Shown one piece after another: positions 32,390-45,699 of a stretch of 64,000 bases of DNA. The stretch spans positions 20,033,922 through 20,097,921 of the forward strand of contig NC_060232.1 in assembly GCF_021155775.2 (NCBI RefSeq), given 5' to 3'. The notes under the pieces are model-generated. The model was not told the origin of the DNA. It saw nothing but the letters and a program-made list of their open reading frames with translations, and made no database searches. A program made the translations under genes and the position numbers. This DNA is from Neodiprion pinetum. Taxonomy: Eukaryota > Arthropoda > Insecta > Hymenoptera > Diprionidae. How positions within the stretch are numbered: position 1 is the stretch's first letter; the number at the start of each line of letters is the position of its first letter.

Positions 32390-35300
32390 GGACAAATTAG
32401 CAAACCAAGGGCGGCCTGTGAATTTGGCCGCTAAAGAGCAATAGGTGATTCCTTTAAGGCGGCCTGATTCGAGGATACTAGACTGACTTAAAGTTAAGGA
32501 AAAGCTTCTTGATAAGTGCCTTAGATCGGACCAAAATACTCGGTTGTTAAGCGCCAGAAAAGGGTCTCCGGTGGAGCGAGCGGTAAGGTCTGCGAACTCG
32601 TTATCTGGGATTCCAACATGCGCTGGGGTCCAGATAAGAAAACATTGATAGCCCAGCTTGCGAAGGTTGAATACCTTCTATTTCATCGAGATTAAAATAG
32701 AATTCACCCTGTTGTAGGTCAGTGGAAGCGCCAGGGTCGTGAGGACGCTAAGGGAGTCGGTGAGGATTAAGGATCTGTAAACTCTCATTTTGATTATTAG
32801 CTTGACGGCCTTGAGAATACCGAGCGCTTCCGCTGAAAAAATGGATGAATTACAGTACAGTCCAAAGCAGGCTGGCTCCCTATCGCTTAGTGGAATCACC
32901 GAAGCAGAGACAGTCGAAGGGACGGAGCTGTTGGAACTGTCTGTGAAGAATTGTGAATAATTAGGAAACCTCGTACCGCAAATGGATCTCAGCTTTACAG
33001 TATGGGAAGAATCCTTCCTTACAATAAACCCTATTTCTGTGTTAATATTTGAATCGGAAAAAATAGCAAAATAATCCAGTCCGAAGCAATGGGAAATCTA
33101 AGAGGACATAATCCAGGATGCCAACGTTCGGATACAAGTCCAGACCTTAAAAATCAATGGCACCCGAGCCCCGGCCACGCCTTTCGATAATGTCTTTAAT
33201 TAGTTGCAGCTTTGGGGATAATCATATTTCGTTGATCAGAGCAAGTTCTGTATAGAAAGTTCCTTATTAACCCATGTGGTTCTTAAACAACCGATACAAA
33301 CTTTTAGCGAAAGTGACTGGATAAGGTCCACTCTAGAGAGGTGGGATCTAGCTGCATCCCCAAAAAATTGGGAGCCCCAATCAAGGATGGCCCTGACGTA
33401 ACCCTTGTAAACAAAAAGCAAAGTGGTAGGATATCCGCCCCAGATGAGGCTGGAGGTAGATTTTAGTACTGCAACTGCCTTAAAGGCCTTGAGCCGGTTG
33501 TATATGGACTTTCCATAGCAGATTCCTGTCCAAGTAGATCCCCAAGAATCTCACATTGGGGAGGTTATAAATCGGTGTGCCGTTAAATTGGATCTGGATC
33601 GGGCTAATCCCAAGAGACCTTTTAGTGAAAAGGCATAATTGTGTCTTACTAGTACTGACTGACAAACCCCTATTAAGAAGCTCGATAGAGAGGGAGCTCA
33701 AAGAGGCAGACACCTCATCAAGGGAAGTTTGTAGGGTTCCATGGGATGAATAGATTACTACATCGTCGGCATAAGTAAGAGTCTTAGTGTTAGGACCTGT
33801 AAATTGAGTGATGGATCTTAAATAGACATTAAAGAGAAGGGGGCTCAGGATGGACCCCTGGGGAAGTCCGAGGCTGGTGGTTCTGATACCTAAACTGGCC
33901 CCCAGGACTCTCCCGTGGATTACTCTAAACGAAACGAAATTTCCAGATGAAGACAATTATTCGGCCGGAAAGCCAAGTGCAACAAGGTCTTGAATTAGGA
34001 TTTTAGGAACGACATTGTCGAAGGCCTCCTCTATATCCATAAAGACTCCGATGAGGAATTCCTTGCGGAGAAAGGCTATATTGATGTCCATTGTAAGGAC
34101 AGCCACATTGTCCATCACCGATTTGGTTTTCCTAAAATCAAAAAACCATTTTAGCAAGGCCAACTGGTTTTCGATCCACCAATGAAGCCTGAAATTGATT
34201 ATACGCTCCATGGTTTTAAGAAGGACGGAGAAAAGGGATATTGGTCACAATCCCTTAGAGCCTGGCTTTGGAATAAAGCAAACAACATAAAGTGACCACT
34301 CTGAAGGAAACTTGTGCGATGTTAAAATTGACTTGTACAAGTCGGGTAAAAACTCCAGACCTTCAGGCAGAAGACGTTTCAGAACCTCGTTAGCAATGAG
34401 ATCTATCCCCGGCAAGGATTTGCTCTTAGAGACCCATGTGGACGATTCAAGTTCTTCTCTAGTGATATCACAGTCTAGAATTGGGCCAGATTTACCCAGC
34501 ATGGCAAAAACGGGTTCTTCAACGACATATGGGACAGCAATCTTTCCAAAAGCAGGCACTATGACAGGATTATTGGGGGAGTAGGAGTCCACCGAATTGG
34601 GTAAATGGAACCTTTTTTTGAAGCTTTTAATTGATGACCAAACTCTATCGATACTCGTTCGGGGGCAGATTGAGGAGCAAAATTCTTTGAAGCTGTTGCG
34701 CTTGGCCTGCCTGAGGAAGTTCTTCACCTCTTTTTCAAGTTTAATGTAGTCTTCCCAGTTAAATTCGAAGGGGTTGTCCCGGAACCGTTTGGCTGCCGCC
34801 CTTCTGGCGACAACCTTGCTGGTACATTCCTGGCTCCACCATGGGGCGGCAGGGGGGGTGCCTTTGTTTCAGGAAATGTCCGGGATTTTACCACCTGCTG
34901 TAAGGAGGGAGTCATACAGTATCTCGAGGAATGAGTTGTACTTACGATTGATCTCAGCCTCTTTGAGAATGGCAGGAAGATTAGATTTCAAGGTGTTATT
35001 GAAAAGAACCCAGTTTACCTGGTCAAGTGAAAGCCTTTGCTTGTTCTGCAGCCTATGGAAATTTACTTCCCCCAGCCTGATTAGAATTGGGTAGTGATCG
35101 CTGCGTAGGGGGGTCATCAAGGGTAGACCACGAAGTACCCAACAAAAGCGAAGTTGAAACAAAAGTTAGTTCGGGCACGCTCTGTCTGTTTGAATCTACA
35201 TGAATTTTGGTAGCTGATCCATTGTTAAGTGAGAATAGATGACTTTCTTGAAATGCCTCGGAAAGAAATCTGCCGTCTTGATTCAAAAGTTGACTGCCTT

Positions 35301-35740
35301 AAAGGGCATGGTGTGCATTAAAGTCTCCGTGGATGAATAGGCTGTCGTATTGGAATGAAGCCTGAAAGAACTCCCTCCACTCGAGACGGTCAAGAAATTT
35401 GTTCGGAGGGCGGTAAGCATTGAGAATATGAAGGTTGCAACTCCAACTTATTCGAAAGGGGGAGATGGTCAATTCTATGGAAGAAAAGGTTTCTTAAGAT
35501 CAGGAAGGCCACGGCCCCCCCTCCCCCCGGGGGTGGTGGCTGGCCTGTCCCTCCTGACCGTGTTGAAGCGTCAGTGATGTAAAAGCTGATTCGAAGTCAG
35601 CCAAGTCTCTGTCAAACATATATCGTCATATCTATTGCCAAGGCCTTCAAACTCGTTCCATTTACTGAAAATACTACGACAGTTCCATTGGAATATATTT
35701 GAGGAATAGACCATATTATTGGTAGCGTTGCCGTCTATAT
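32390..35740 (-). pseudogene. I-type LINE ORF2 remnant: endonuclease, reverse transcriptase, RNase H
   Basis: The endonuclease is seen in NIFQWNCRSIFSKWNEF and ICLTETWL (about 35590-35700), HGDFNAHH (about 35310-35335) and RSDHYPI (about 35095). Reverse transcriptase motifs are PGIDLIANEVLKRLLP (about 34390), GVFMDIEEAFDNV (about 34030), LGLPQGSILSPLLFNVYL (about 33850) and TYADDVVIYS (about 33755). RNase H is indicated by FSAEALGILKAVKLI with the catalytic Glu and ILTDSLSVL with an Asp (32680-32850). The frame is broken in at least eight places. Confidence 0.85.
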
Positions 35741-37112
35741 AGCTCCTCCGAAGCTTTGATGTTTGCAATGATCTTGTCGGAGTTGGAGAATTCTTGGGCT
35801 ATGCGGTTGCACAAAAATTTTGTGAAGTCCGTAAGAGATTTCCGGATTTCAGTCCTCACCCAATCCATCATTCTCATGTCAGATTCCGATGAAGAGGGTG
35901 GGGTTCGGGGAGTATCCAGGTAATGCTCTACATCCATTGAGGAGTCTAGGCCCTCACTATCAAAATCCGAGATCAAAGTAGTCGAGTAATCTGTATTACC
36001 CAAGAAGAGAGTAGGATCTGATAGGTGAGAGTCTGAGATCGGAAGGGAGGTAGCCTGTCCAGAGAAGTTAGACGTCGTTAGTCTGGAGCTCCGATTGATA
36101 TAGGAAGTAATTGCCGGTGAGGATGTAGATGGCATACACCAAGAGTCGTTATTCTTGGCGGGGGATAACGGCGGAAAATCGTTTCTGTTCAATGAGGGAA
36201 TCTGAACGGTGAAGGGACGATTGGCCTTGGAAGCTGCCGCTTCTACAGAAAACTTGGCTCGAATGAGTTCCTTTTCCTTGCAATAAACCGGGCAGTCCCT
36301 ATCTGACGCTTTATGATTGCCCTGGTAGTTTGTACAGTAAAAGTTATAAGTTGAACTTGGCTTCTGGCAGGATGATTCGTGGTGCAATCCGCCACAGTTA
36401 TTGCATTTAGTCTTGCCCTGACATTGCGATTGTACGTGACCAAATCGAAGACAATTTCGGCACATATGTCCCTGGTGTTGAAATATATGGCAACGTTGTC
36501 CGGGAGAGCCGAGCTGTGAAAAAAACATTTAACGGGCGTCAAGTTCTCCTGTTCAAGACTTCCATCCGAGGAGCGAAATACCCACGGGATTCTCTCGATG
36601 TGTGAGACTTCAGAACTGGATTGACCTAGTACGGTGATGGTCTCCCGAATCTCCTCCTCAGAGAGAGAAGGGTCTACACCTTTAATTAGACCTATTTTGT
36701 AGATGCAGCCATCGGAAACATAAGCTCCTCAAGCCGGATTACATGTTGCAGTTCCTTGCCCAACGAAAAAATCTGCGTCCTCAACATTGTCAAAAAAAAG
36801 GTTATAACGGTTGGTGCCTGACGCCTTGATAATAGAAATACCCTTAAGGAGTCTATTATTCTTTAGCAACTTGGCAAAACTTATAGCATGAATCTTGCCC
36901 GCACTTCACCCGTTTTTATCATAAACCTGCAACAGGTATAGCGAGAGGTCACTCTGTATGTACCTATTACTGTGGACCCTCAATGAGGGCACCCAGGGGG
37001 TCAGTTGATCAGCCCCTGTAATTTTGTTCAGAGGGAAATTAGAATCGCCAGGGGCCTCGTCAGAGAGATCCCTGCCTCTTTTCGAGACCGGTGTTGATAA
37101 CTTATCAGGCAT
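35716..37112 (-). pseudogene. I-type LINE ORF1 (gag-like, zinc knuckles)
   Basis: Zinc-binding repeats CRNCLRFGHVQSQC, CNNCGGLHHESSC and a third, imperfect one (FYCTNYQGNHKASDRDC) lie at about 36290-36460. A Ser/Pro-rich linker and a hydrophilic C-terminus run to 35716. The N-terminal part (about 36550-37112) is broken by frameshifts. The protein would coat LINE RNA. Confidence 0.75.
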
Positions 37113-37440
37113 AACGACAGGAAAGAGAAGAAAGAGAAGGAAAAGCAGAGCGCCGAAACAAACAAACTGGAAGGGAAGAAACCAGAGGATTTACAACAAT
37201 CAACAAGACAGGACAAACCTTGCGGAGATCAAAACAGGGAGTCAGGAGAGGAGTAGCCTGCCTCTCCTATCGCTTTCCAACTCCAACTGAGACCAATATC
37301 TGTTAATAGCCGCAGTTCGAAGGTATTCGTTCGACTCGAGTTGATGCAAACGAAGTTTTCGAAGTACAAGTTGTCGAAGTATCGAGGATGAGCGAGCCAG
37401 GGGCCGCCACCTGCTTGAAACGCCAGCTGATCACTTTCAC

Positions 37441-38337
37441 TGCGTAGATGCGCGTGGATAAGTAGAGTGGGTGAAAAGAATGTTCACAAAGACTTCAGAG
37501 GGTATAGGCAGTTGTAGATCCTGAAAAATGCCCAAGAGGTGGACACCAGATTGATCGCACAATCTAATTTGAGCACTAAAATAATTCCAGACTAGACCCT
37601 ATCGGTCATCTTGAAGCACTTCGAAATAATAAATGAAAAAAAATATCCAAATTACACAGATGATATGAAGGAATTCAATAATATAAGACTATTGATAGCA
37701 TAACTGTTAATAGACTATTGATAGTACGGTCAAAAATTTCCGTAAATCATAAATCCAAATGAATATATATTGTACGCGCGGCCGCCTGCTGAAGATTTCA
37801 GCCAGGAATAACCGCTCTCGTTAGGTTAAACTATCGGACGCGTATCCGCAGATTGGGAGGGGAGTGATTTCTGTTGGCACAGTGATGTTCTCAACACTTT
37901 TTTGACATTAAAGGTGCTTTTATTGGCTAACAACACTTGAATACAAAAACAGGGTCTAGTTCGCGGAGCGGCAAAGGTCCTACACCGCTTGCAACGCCAA
38001 ACGAAATTAAGGTGGACAAATAGACGTGATATTCAAATCGGCCGTAACACATATGTTCTTATAAAGTGCGTGGGAAGAATAATATCGGCAGAAAAATATA
38101 ACCTAAGGCTTACCAATGGAAAAATAAGGATACAAGTATCTACATGGATGTATGAAAGCAGTCGGATCTCCATAACAAACGCATCTGAACTCACAAAATA
38201 TAACTACAAAACTGTACTTACCGCATAAAATATTATGAGGTGATGTATATAATAATCAGTTCATATGGGAAGTGAAAACATGCATCAGTCGCGTGTTCCC
38301 CGCCGTTTGCTGCCAAATTTGGCACACAAATATAATT

Positions 38338-38370
<33 letters not shown>
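37441..38370. other. Region without recognisable gene
   Basis: A plus frame at 37989-38228 has no recognisable motif and no coding-like neighbours, so it is not called. A (CA)n/(TA)n microsatellite at 38338-38370 precedes the next transposon, and (TA) also follows that transposon at 42249-42268, which hides its target duplication. Confidence 0.4.
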
Positions 38371-41300
38371 TAGGCTGATTCAAAAAAAATGGCTAATTTT
38401 TTTTTTTCGAAATCCCCACATAAAAACTTCCGAGAAGGTGTGAAAAGACGCCTGTAAAAAGCAGAGCTCTTAATATTATTATTTAGAGGTCGCGCATCGG
38501 GAATTTCTATTTCCCATTCAAATAACACAGGAAGAAATTTTTTTAAATTTTGCAATTTCGTATTTTTGCAACGGCTCATTGAATCAGCGGACCAAAGCAT
38601 ATTCTTGTAGGAAATTTGACGCTCTACAAAAAAGGTCCTTACAAAGTTTTCGATAGACACACTCCTTCAAAAGTTATTCGAGGTCAAAGTTGAACTTACA
38701 AAAAAATTCAATGTTTTTTTTTTTTCGATGATACTATGAATCTTTTCTCAATATTTTGCTAGTAATAATATTTCCTGATGTATTTTTGCTATTCGGAGAT
38801 TTTTTTAACTTTACTTATAAGTAGATTCGTCTTTCGGCACAAAACCTTTGGTTTAGGCGCTTTTTTTCAAACGAATGAACTGAAGTTGCTTTATTAAAAA
38901 AAAATTACTTACAGTAGCTCATTCAGAAATGGAGTTCACTTGTTTACCGACATAACCTAAAAGACACATGTTTTGATTTTCCTCGTTACTGTGCCACATT
39001 GTTTCTAACTCTCTTTTCAATCGAACTTCAGATATTACTATTTATTATTTTGCTCTCTAAGTTTATTGTTTTGTTGTTTATCATTTCATTGACTATAATG
39101 GAAAATAAAAAATACTTAATTGGTGATATCAAAGAAAATCTTGTTGGACGAAAATTACCAACAAACGGAGAGGTTTTATCAGCGTTCTTATATCAGCATT
39201 GTATACACAAACTAACATTAAAAAAAAGTGCTTCAGGTACAATAAAAAAAGTTGAAGAAAAATGGTTACAAGCTGGACTTCCAACTTGCAAAAATTCTCA
39301 TGCTGTGCAGAAAGTTTTACAATTATTTAATGAATGGTTGAAACTCAAGAAAAGTCGATATCGAAAAAAATCTACTACGCAGAAAAAAAAAGAGACAATG
39401 TTAAAAGAAAAGTTTGTAAAATTATTTGATATTGCTCGTTTAGATCCGAAGCAAAAACTTGATGATACAAAAAAACTATTTTTGGAATCTCAACGATCTA
39501 ACAAACGTTATGGATTTATTGACACAAGTGCTTCAAATGAAGAAATTCATCAAGTTGCCATGGATATTGATGTTGATGGTTATTATTTATTTTATTTTTT
39601 TAGAAAACAATTATTTCATATTTTATCTCAAATAGGATTGCATTTGTTTCTTAAGTATTAGCTGTTAATCATATATATTTGATAATAGGTATTAATCAGC
39701 CTACAACTAGTAGTCCAGTTCAGGATGGTAGTATTATTTCACGGTTCCAATCGACAATTGGTACAGGAACGACATCTGGAAGTCAACAATCAGAAATGTT
39801 TTCTGACTTTGAACCTCCATCTAGTCAGCCAAATCCTCCTCCTAAAATTGATATAATGACTCCTGAACTTGTATCTGCCCTCGATCGAGCAAATGTTACT
39901 AGTCGAAATGCTACTTTTATCTTAGCTCCTGCTTACCAAAGTATTGGAATAGATATTGAAACATTAAATTTAAGCTACAGTACTATCCGGCGAGCCCGTC
40001 TTAGATTTAGACAAGCTATCGCAGAGCACTTGAAAGAAAAGTTTAAAACTGAAGATCGCTATACTGTACATTGGGATGGTAAAATTTTAACTGATTTGAC
40101 CGGTTCTGAATCTGTAGATAGAATTGCAATAATATTATCTACTTCGAACGTCAATCAACTCCTCGGTGTACCAAAAATATTTGACGGAACTGCAGAAAAT
40201 CATGCTGTAGCTATATTAAATACATTGGAAGACTGGAAAGTTACTCCTTACATTAAGGCTATGTGCTTTGACACTCCAGCAGTGAATACTGGTATGGTTT
40301 GTTTCGTTATCTTTAAATAATTGAAAATCTAGTTAATACCTACTAATTAATACTATTTTCTCACTTATGTTTCTCTTAATAATTGGCACTATCTTTAATT
40401 TACATATTCATACATTATTTACAGGAATACTAAATGGCACAGCCGCTTTGATTGAAAGAAAATTGAACCGGAAACTAATTTGGTTACCTTGTCGCCACCA
40501 CATTTTCGAAATTATTTTGAAAGGAGTTTTTGAGGTGTTTTGGCCCACAACTTCTGGTCCCAGTGTACCTATTTTTGGGCGATTTAAAAATTGGTGGAGC
40601 AAAGCCGATCATTTAAAGTATCAAATTGGCATGAAAGATGAATTTGTTGCAAATGCCTTGAATACAGAGACTTGAAATAATTAATCTCATCGATAATTTC
40701 TTAACGGTATATTTCTTATAATTTATATTTGAAATAGTTGGGAATTCGTGTTTAAAGATTTTAATTAAAAAATTTTTTTAAACAGGTTACTCAGCCAAGG
40801 AATGATTACAAAGAACTTCTCGAGTTATCATTGATTTTTCTTGATGGTCTTCCAGAAAATGAAATAAGTTTCAAATGTCCAGGAACGATGCATCATGCTC
40901 GATGGATGAATAAGGCCATTTACAGCTTGAAAATTTTCATGTTCAGAGACCAATTTTCTCTTTCTAAACGAGAAATTAATAGTTTGCGTCAAATATGTAT
41001 TTTTATTATTTTAATCTACATTAAAGTATGGTTTACTTGTTCGTTGGCAATCGAAGCACCGAATAATGATTTGCAATTGTTGAAAAAGTTACTTCTTTGC
41101 GAGGAAATTCAATCATCAGTCGTACAAAAAGCATTAAAAAAATTTAGTGATCATCTATGGTACATGAATGAAGAACTAGCAGCACTGGCATTGTTTGACA
41201 ACAATGTCTCAAATGAAATAAAAAAAAAAATGTGTGAAGCAATTATTAATAATAAGGAGAGTAAAATTATTCGAGAAAAACGATACGTTGCTAAAGGAAT

Positions 41301-42248
41301 CGAATTGGAATCATTTTTTGATAAAGATTTAAGTGAATTCGTCTCGAAAAATTCACTCATGCTTTTTGAAGCCTTCGATTTATCATACGATTTTCTTGAA
41401 GTCGACGTATCATTATGGTCTAATAATGAAAGTTATAGAGATAATTTAGATTTTTTTAGAAGACTTTCTGTAGTTAATGACTCAGCAGAACGAGGTATTG
41501 CTCTGATTGAGGATTACAACAACTGTTTAACCAAGAACGAAGAACAATTACAGTATCTATTGCAAGTCGTCCAAGAACATCGTCGTAGTTTCCCAGATTG
41601 TAATAAAACAACCTTGAAATAGTCTTTATTTGAGAATATTATAGACGAGAAATCTAAATGTAAAAGTTATAGAATATAACACAATAAATATATCTGACTA
41701 TAATTGGGCTTTTTCAATCATTAATTTTCCCATCGAGTCAATATAAAGTTACCTTACAAAAATGCGATGTTAAATAATAAACATGTTATCATGGAGAATC
41801 CATAACTGATGCACTTGACTATTTAAAAATGTATTTGTTCCGAAATCTATCTTCTTTATAACAAAATAATGAGAAAAGATTCATAGTATCATCGAAAAAA
41901 AAAAAACATTGAATTTTTTTGTAAGTTCAACTTTGACCTCGAATAACTTTTGAAGGAGTGTGTCTATCGAAAACTTTGTAAGGACCTTTTTTGTAGAGCG
42001 TCAAATTTCCTACAAGAATATGCTTTGGTCCGCTGATTCAATGAGCCGTTGCAAAAATACGAAATTGCAAAATTTAAAAAAATTTCTTCCTGTGTTATTT
42101 AAATGGGAAATAGAAATTCCCGATGCGCGACCTCTAAATAATAATATTAAGAGCTCTGCTTTTTACAGGCGTCTTTTCACACCTTCTCGGAAGTTTTTAT
42201 GTGGGGATTTCGAAAAAAAAAATGAGCCATTTTTTTTTAATCAGCCTA
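38371..42248 (+). mobile_element. Long-TIR DNA transposon (about 380-bp near-identical TIRs)
   Basis: The termini TAGGCTGATTC/GAATCAGCCTA-like ends stand at 38371 and 42248. The two inverted arms (38371-38757 and about 41865-42248) differ at only a handful of positions over about 380 bp. The interior carries one multi-block transposase gene on the plus strand. The insertion lies within (TA)n, so the TSD cannot be read. Low divergence between arms suggests recent activity. Confidence 0.85.
39097..41622 (+). CDS. Transposase of the long-TIR element, four coding blocks, family uncertain (Sola-like?)
   Basis: Block 1 starts at ATG 39097 (MENKKYLIGDI) and is Lys-rich. Block 2 from about 39690 contains TVHWDGKIL with a candidate catalytic Asp and CFDTPAVNTG with a second. 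Block 3 (40426-40671) has WLPCRHHIFE, the CxxH-type motif found between catalytic residues of several cut-and-paste superfamilies. Block 4 (40787-41622) has CPGTMHHARWMNKAIYSL and VVNDSAERGIALI, which may supply the third acidic residue. Acceptors GATAATAG, TTTACAG and AAACAG are visible before blocks 2-4. The donor after block 3 is weak, so the gene may be slightly damaged. I know this protein type from aphid and hydra transposons; assignment to Sola is a guess. Confidence 0.6.
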
Positions 42249-42299
42249 ATATATATATATATATATATAAAAAAGGTTGATACTACTATCCAGCTAAAT

Positions 42300-42740
42300 A
42301 TTCATCTTGTAGTCGATACGAACGTTCAAAGTTAAGTTCATCGAATAAATGAATAAAGATGCTTGTTACCCTTCGGCAAAACGGCGATTTTAGTGGTAAA
42401 AGGGCGTATAACTTTGTTATAGAAAATTTTATTACCTACAAAATGAAAAAAAAGAACGGCCCCGTAACTTGGATAGTTTCCGAGATATCCCGATCAGAGT
42501 GTTTGCATAGCCCTCATCCTGTGTTAATCAAATGGGAAAAATTCAAACCGGATGCGTCACCTTTTAGAATTAAGCCACCGTGCTCCGGTTTCACGAGGCT
42601 TCGTTTGAGGCTCAAAACTAACTTTTTCGAAATTACGTAAGAAACAAAAATTTTTTTTAAAAAAACCACCCCTGTATACATATATACATATATTGTAGCG
42701 AGTGACATTCGACAGACCCAGTCCCCTGACACTCAAGAGT
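42300..42740. other. Unassigned region with TIR-like sequence
   Basis: A stretch at 42360-42660 (GCGTATAACTTTGTTATAGA, GAGATATCCCGATCAGAGTG) resembles the subterminal sequence of the preceding element in style, but not in sequence. No partner arm was found in the window. Confidence 0.25.
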
Positions 42741-42749
42741 GCTCGTATA

Positions 42750-42812
42750 CTAAAAAATTGTACGCGTCTTGTCCCCGTTTTTTAGTTCCTCTACGTGGCG
42801 CTAGTAGACTTC
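42750..42812 (+). repeat. Short repeat shared with 46236-46290
   Basis: AAAAATTGTACGCG followed by CCCGTTTTTTAGTTCC and CTACGTGGCGCTA occurs here and, with few changes, at 46236-46290 in the right part of the Harbinger element. It is likely the end of a common MITE family. Confidence 0.5.
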
Positions 42813-42954
42813 TGACACGCTCGCTGCCCTCACTGACCGCGCGCAAGCTCGTCAGGTAACTACTAGCGTCACTGGTGGTGGAAATTAGCGGCAGAATCGA
42901 CGGACATTTTGCGAACCACTTTTAGCAGCGTGTGTCAGGGGGCTGGACAGACCC

Positions 42955-43076
42955 GTATGATTTATCTGTAAGATCATCTGTTCTGTCGAAACATGCATCA
43001 ACAATGCATAATTCTGCCGCAAAGTGCTGCCGAACACGGTCTTGCATAATCGGATGCTACATGAAATGCTACCTGG
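42955..43076 (+). repeat. Terminal fragment of the THAP-DDE transposon family
   Basis: The block ends GAAATGCTACCTGG at 43076 and contains TCTGCCGCAAAGTGCTGCCG and CTTGCATAATC. It matches the right end of the 47034-52456 element (52380-52456). It is therefore a right-hand end; a possible left partner lies at 30247-30420. Confidence 0.55.
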
Positions 43077-44227
43077 TAATGGTTCGGTGTTGTGTAATTT
43101 AAGGATACTGTAACAGTGGACGAGATGGTGATAAAAAACTGAAAAAAATTTAGTATTAATTTGAAGAGCCTGGCATTACACAGTAAAACCGTGACCGCCA
43201 CGCTGCTTGGTGGGTAAAAACTTTACTAACTTCCTTATCCGTTTTGGTTTTTCTGCGACACCTGCCTGATCGTGGTACTGTTACGTGCCAGCCGGTATCC
43301 ACGGCGGCACCCTCTCTGCGCCCTACCTGACCAGCGTGCAGTTACCATAAGAGAGCCTTACGTACTCTTACCAATAGTCGTAGATTAATACCAACACACA
43401 TATTTACCATCGTAACGTCCAAATTCTTATATCGATAGTTCTCATACGCGAGATTAACCGTTATTTCATCAGTCAAGTTCATGATATATATGGTATATAT
43501 ATTTTTTCCCATTTAACCGTTATACTTTTCAACATTAGCTTTCAAATAAAATCTTTGATTCACGATCTCAACCGCAATAACCCAAAGTAATAAACACCTG
43601 CAATAGTTAAGATAATCGACTAGACTAAACACCGGAAACGTGGGAAGAGAAATCATGGATAGCTCACAGAGAAAGAAACCCTTAGGCCGGTATTCATAGT
43701 CAGTGCTTAAGACCGGACTCGAATAAGACGGTCTTATACGAGGCCTTAAGATGGCGTTTGGTTCCATAGACGTCAAACAAGACGGTCTTGAGACGCGGCA
43801 AATAAGACGGTCTTCATCAAGTCGGTCTTATTTGAAGCGTGCTTACAAGGTTGCATAGTCCAGTCTTATTTGAAATAAGCATAGTCTTGAGCACGCAACG
43901 TTTCATAGTCAATTAACGCAGTCTTATTTACGTATCTTGATCAAGTCGAGTTCGGACTGCACTTAAGCAAATGCTTGTTGCCTAAATATTACTCAATTGT
44001 TCTGATGCGTACGAAATTGATAATTACGAATTGTTTGGAAAATATTATATTCGAACAATATAAATTAACAGGAATAGATTGTGAAGGAATGTTTGGGAAA
44101 GTGCAGCTGGGACGGGATTATTTACTGTAAAAGGGTAGCAACGGAAACTTGCAATTGAAATAGAGGTTATGAGAGCATTCGCTTTGAAAAATTTGTGAAG
44201 TGAAGTGAATAGTGAAATTCTATTGAC

Positions 44228-45699
44228 ATGGCGAATATGCAAGATATGTTTAATTTCTACGATCAGATCGAAGAAATGAATAATATGATTGAGGTGGTTG
44301 CAATGGTCAACGTTGGGCCGAATGACGAAGACGAGGGTGAAGTACAGCGAGCTCCGAAGAGATAAATCAGATGGTCAAAACCCGTTCGAGTTTTATTCCG
44401 AGCAGGAGTTCAAACGGCGATTCCGATTTTCAAAGGATGGTATTATGTACGGAATACTACCTAGAATTGAAGCTGCCTTAGTCAGTGCCAATAATCGTGG
44501 TCTACCAATTCCACCTGTCATGCAATTATTAATATGTCTACGATTTTACGCTACCGCTAGCTTTCAAGTAAGGATCATTGTGATTATAATTCCTGACATT
44601 CTACTGAAAATATAAAGTGATTTCATTGCTTCCTGTGATCATGGAATAAATGATTGCTAATACATTTTGTACTGTACAGCTCGTCAACGGAGATCTGATG
44701 ACTATATCGCAGTCTACAGTATCGAAGATAATACACAGAGTATCGGCTCAAATTGCATCATTGATTCACGCAATTATCAAATTTCCTAGTACGGAAGCTG
44801 CTATGATCGCAAACAGAGATCTATTCAGACAACTTGGTGCACGCAGGGAGGGTATCGGTTTACCTGGCGTTGATGGCGCTATCGACTGCACTCACATTCG
44901 ATTATGTCATACGAAATTTGCAGACCTGCAGGAGGTTTATAGGAATCGTAAGGGATATTTTTCCCTCAATGTACAGGTATGTCGCGTTGGTGATAACCGT
45001 TTACAAATACCATAAGTTGCAATTAATTTTATCTAGGATACAAATAAACAATACTATTCTATGAAAATCGGTACTTTTAATTTAAATGATACCACAGGCA
45101 GTTGTCGGACCCAATATGGAATTCTTGGATGTGGTTCCGGAATGGCCTGGAAGTAACCATGACAGTCGAATATTCCAAAATTCACGAATTTACATGCGGT
45201 ATCATGAGAGACAACTTACTGGAACCCTGGTTGGAGATGCCGGCTATCCGTGCTTGCCATTTCTGCTGACTCCACTGGCAAATCCAATTACAGATGCTCA
45301 ACAAAGGTAAGATAAAGATTATCGCATTACTTTAGATTTCGATAAGTAGTCATAAAATTGACAAAGTATACATGTGTGAATTAACCAAGTCGGTATCTTG
45401 ATAGGTATAACAACGTACAAAGCAGAACAAGGCAAATTGTTGAAAGAACATTTGGAGTTTGGAAGCGACGTTTTCCTTGCCTATCCCGAGGTTTGGGAAC
45501 CAAATTGTTGTGCTCTACCACAATTGTTGTAGCTTGTGCCGTACTACACAATTTATCACTAACATTGGATAATGCTCTTCCGGAAGATAATCGCATCGAG
45601 GAAGAAGAAGCGGATGAATTGCCACCTCAAGCACCGCATTGGCAGCCTGGAGAGGGTTTTGCAATACGCGAAGCTCTAATCGAACGGTTATTCATTTAA
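44228..45699 (+). pseudogene. Harbinger transposase (HARBI1-like nuclease), four exons, one frameshift
   Basis: Exons by GT-AG borders: 44228-44567, 44680-44976, 45098-45306 and 45405-45699. The exon 1 start MANMQDMFNFYDQIEEM fits Harbinger N-termini. A 1-base shift at about 44345-44365 separates it from FYSEQEFKRRFRFSKD. Catalytic positions are visible as VDGAIDCTHI (exon 2), GDAGYP (exon 3) and VERTFGVWKRRFP (exon 4). Exons 2-4 sum to a multiple of three and are open, with a stop at 45697-45699. Expected length is about 380 residues, normal for the family. Only the exon 1 shift appears to inactivate it. Confidence 0.85.

Larger units (their letters stand above)
30650..37440 (-). mobile_element. 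Degenerate I-type LINE (ORF1, EN, RT, RNase H) on the minus strand
   Basis: The order on the minus strand is 5' leader (about 37300-37440), ORF1 (35716-37112), ORF2 (about 32390-35740) and a 3' tail. The tail is inferred at 30650-30839, beyond the palindrome-rich element, where A/T-rich TTTATTTATTTATTTTT on the plus strand would be the poly(A)-like end. Many stops and frameshifts mark it as old. The RNase H region downstream of RT points to the I group rather than Jockey. Confidence 0.7.
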
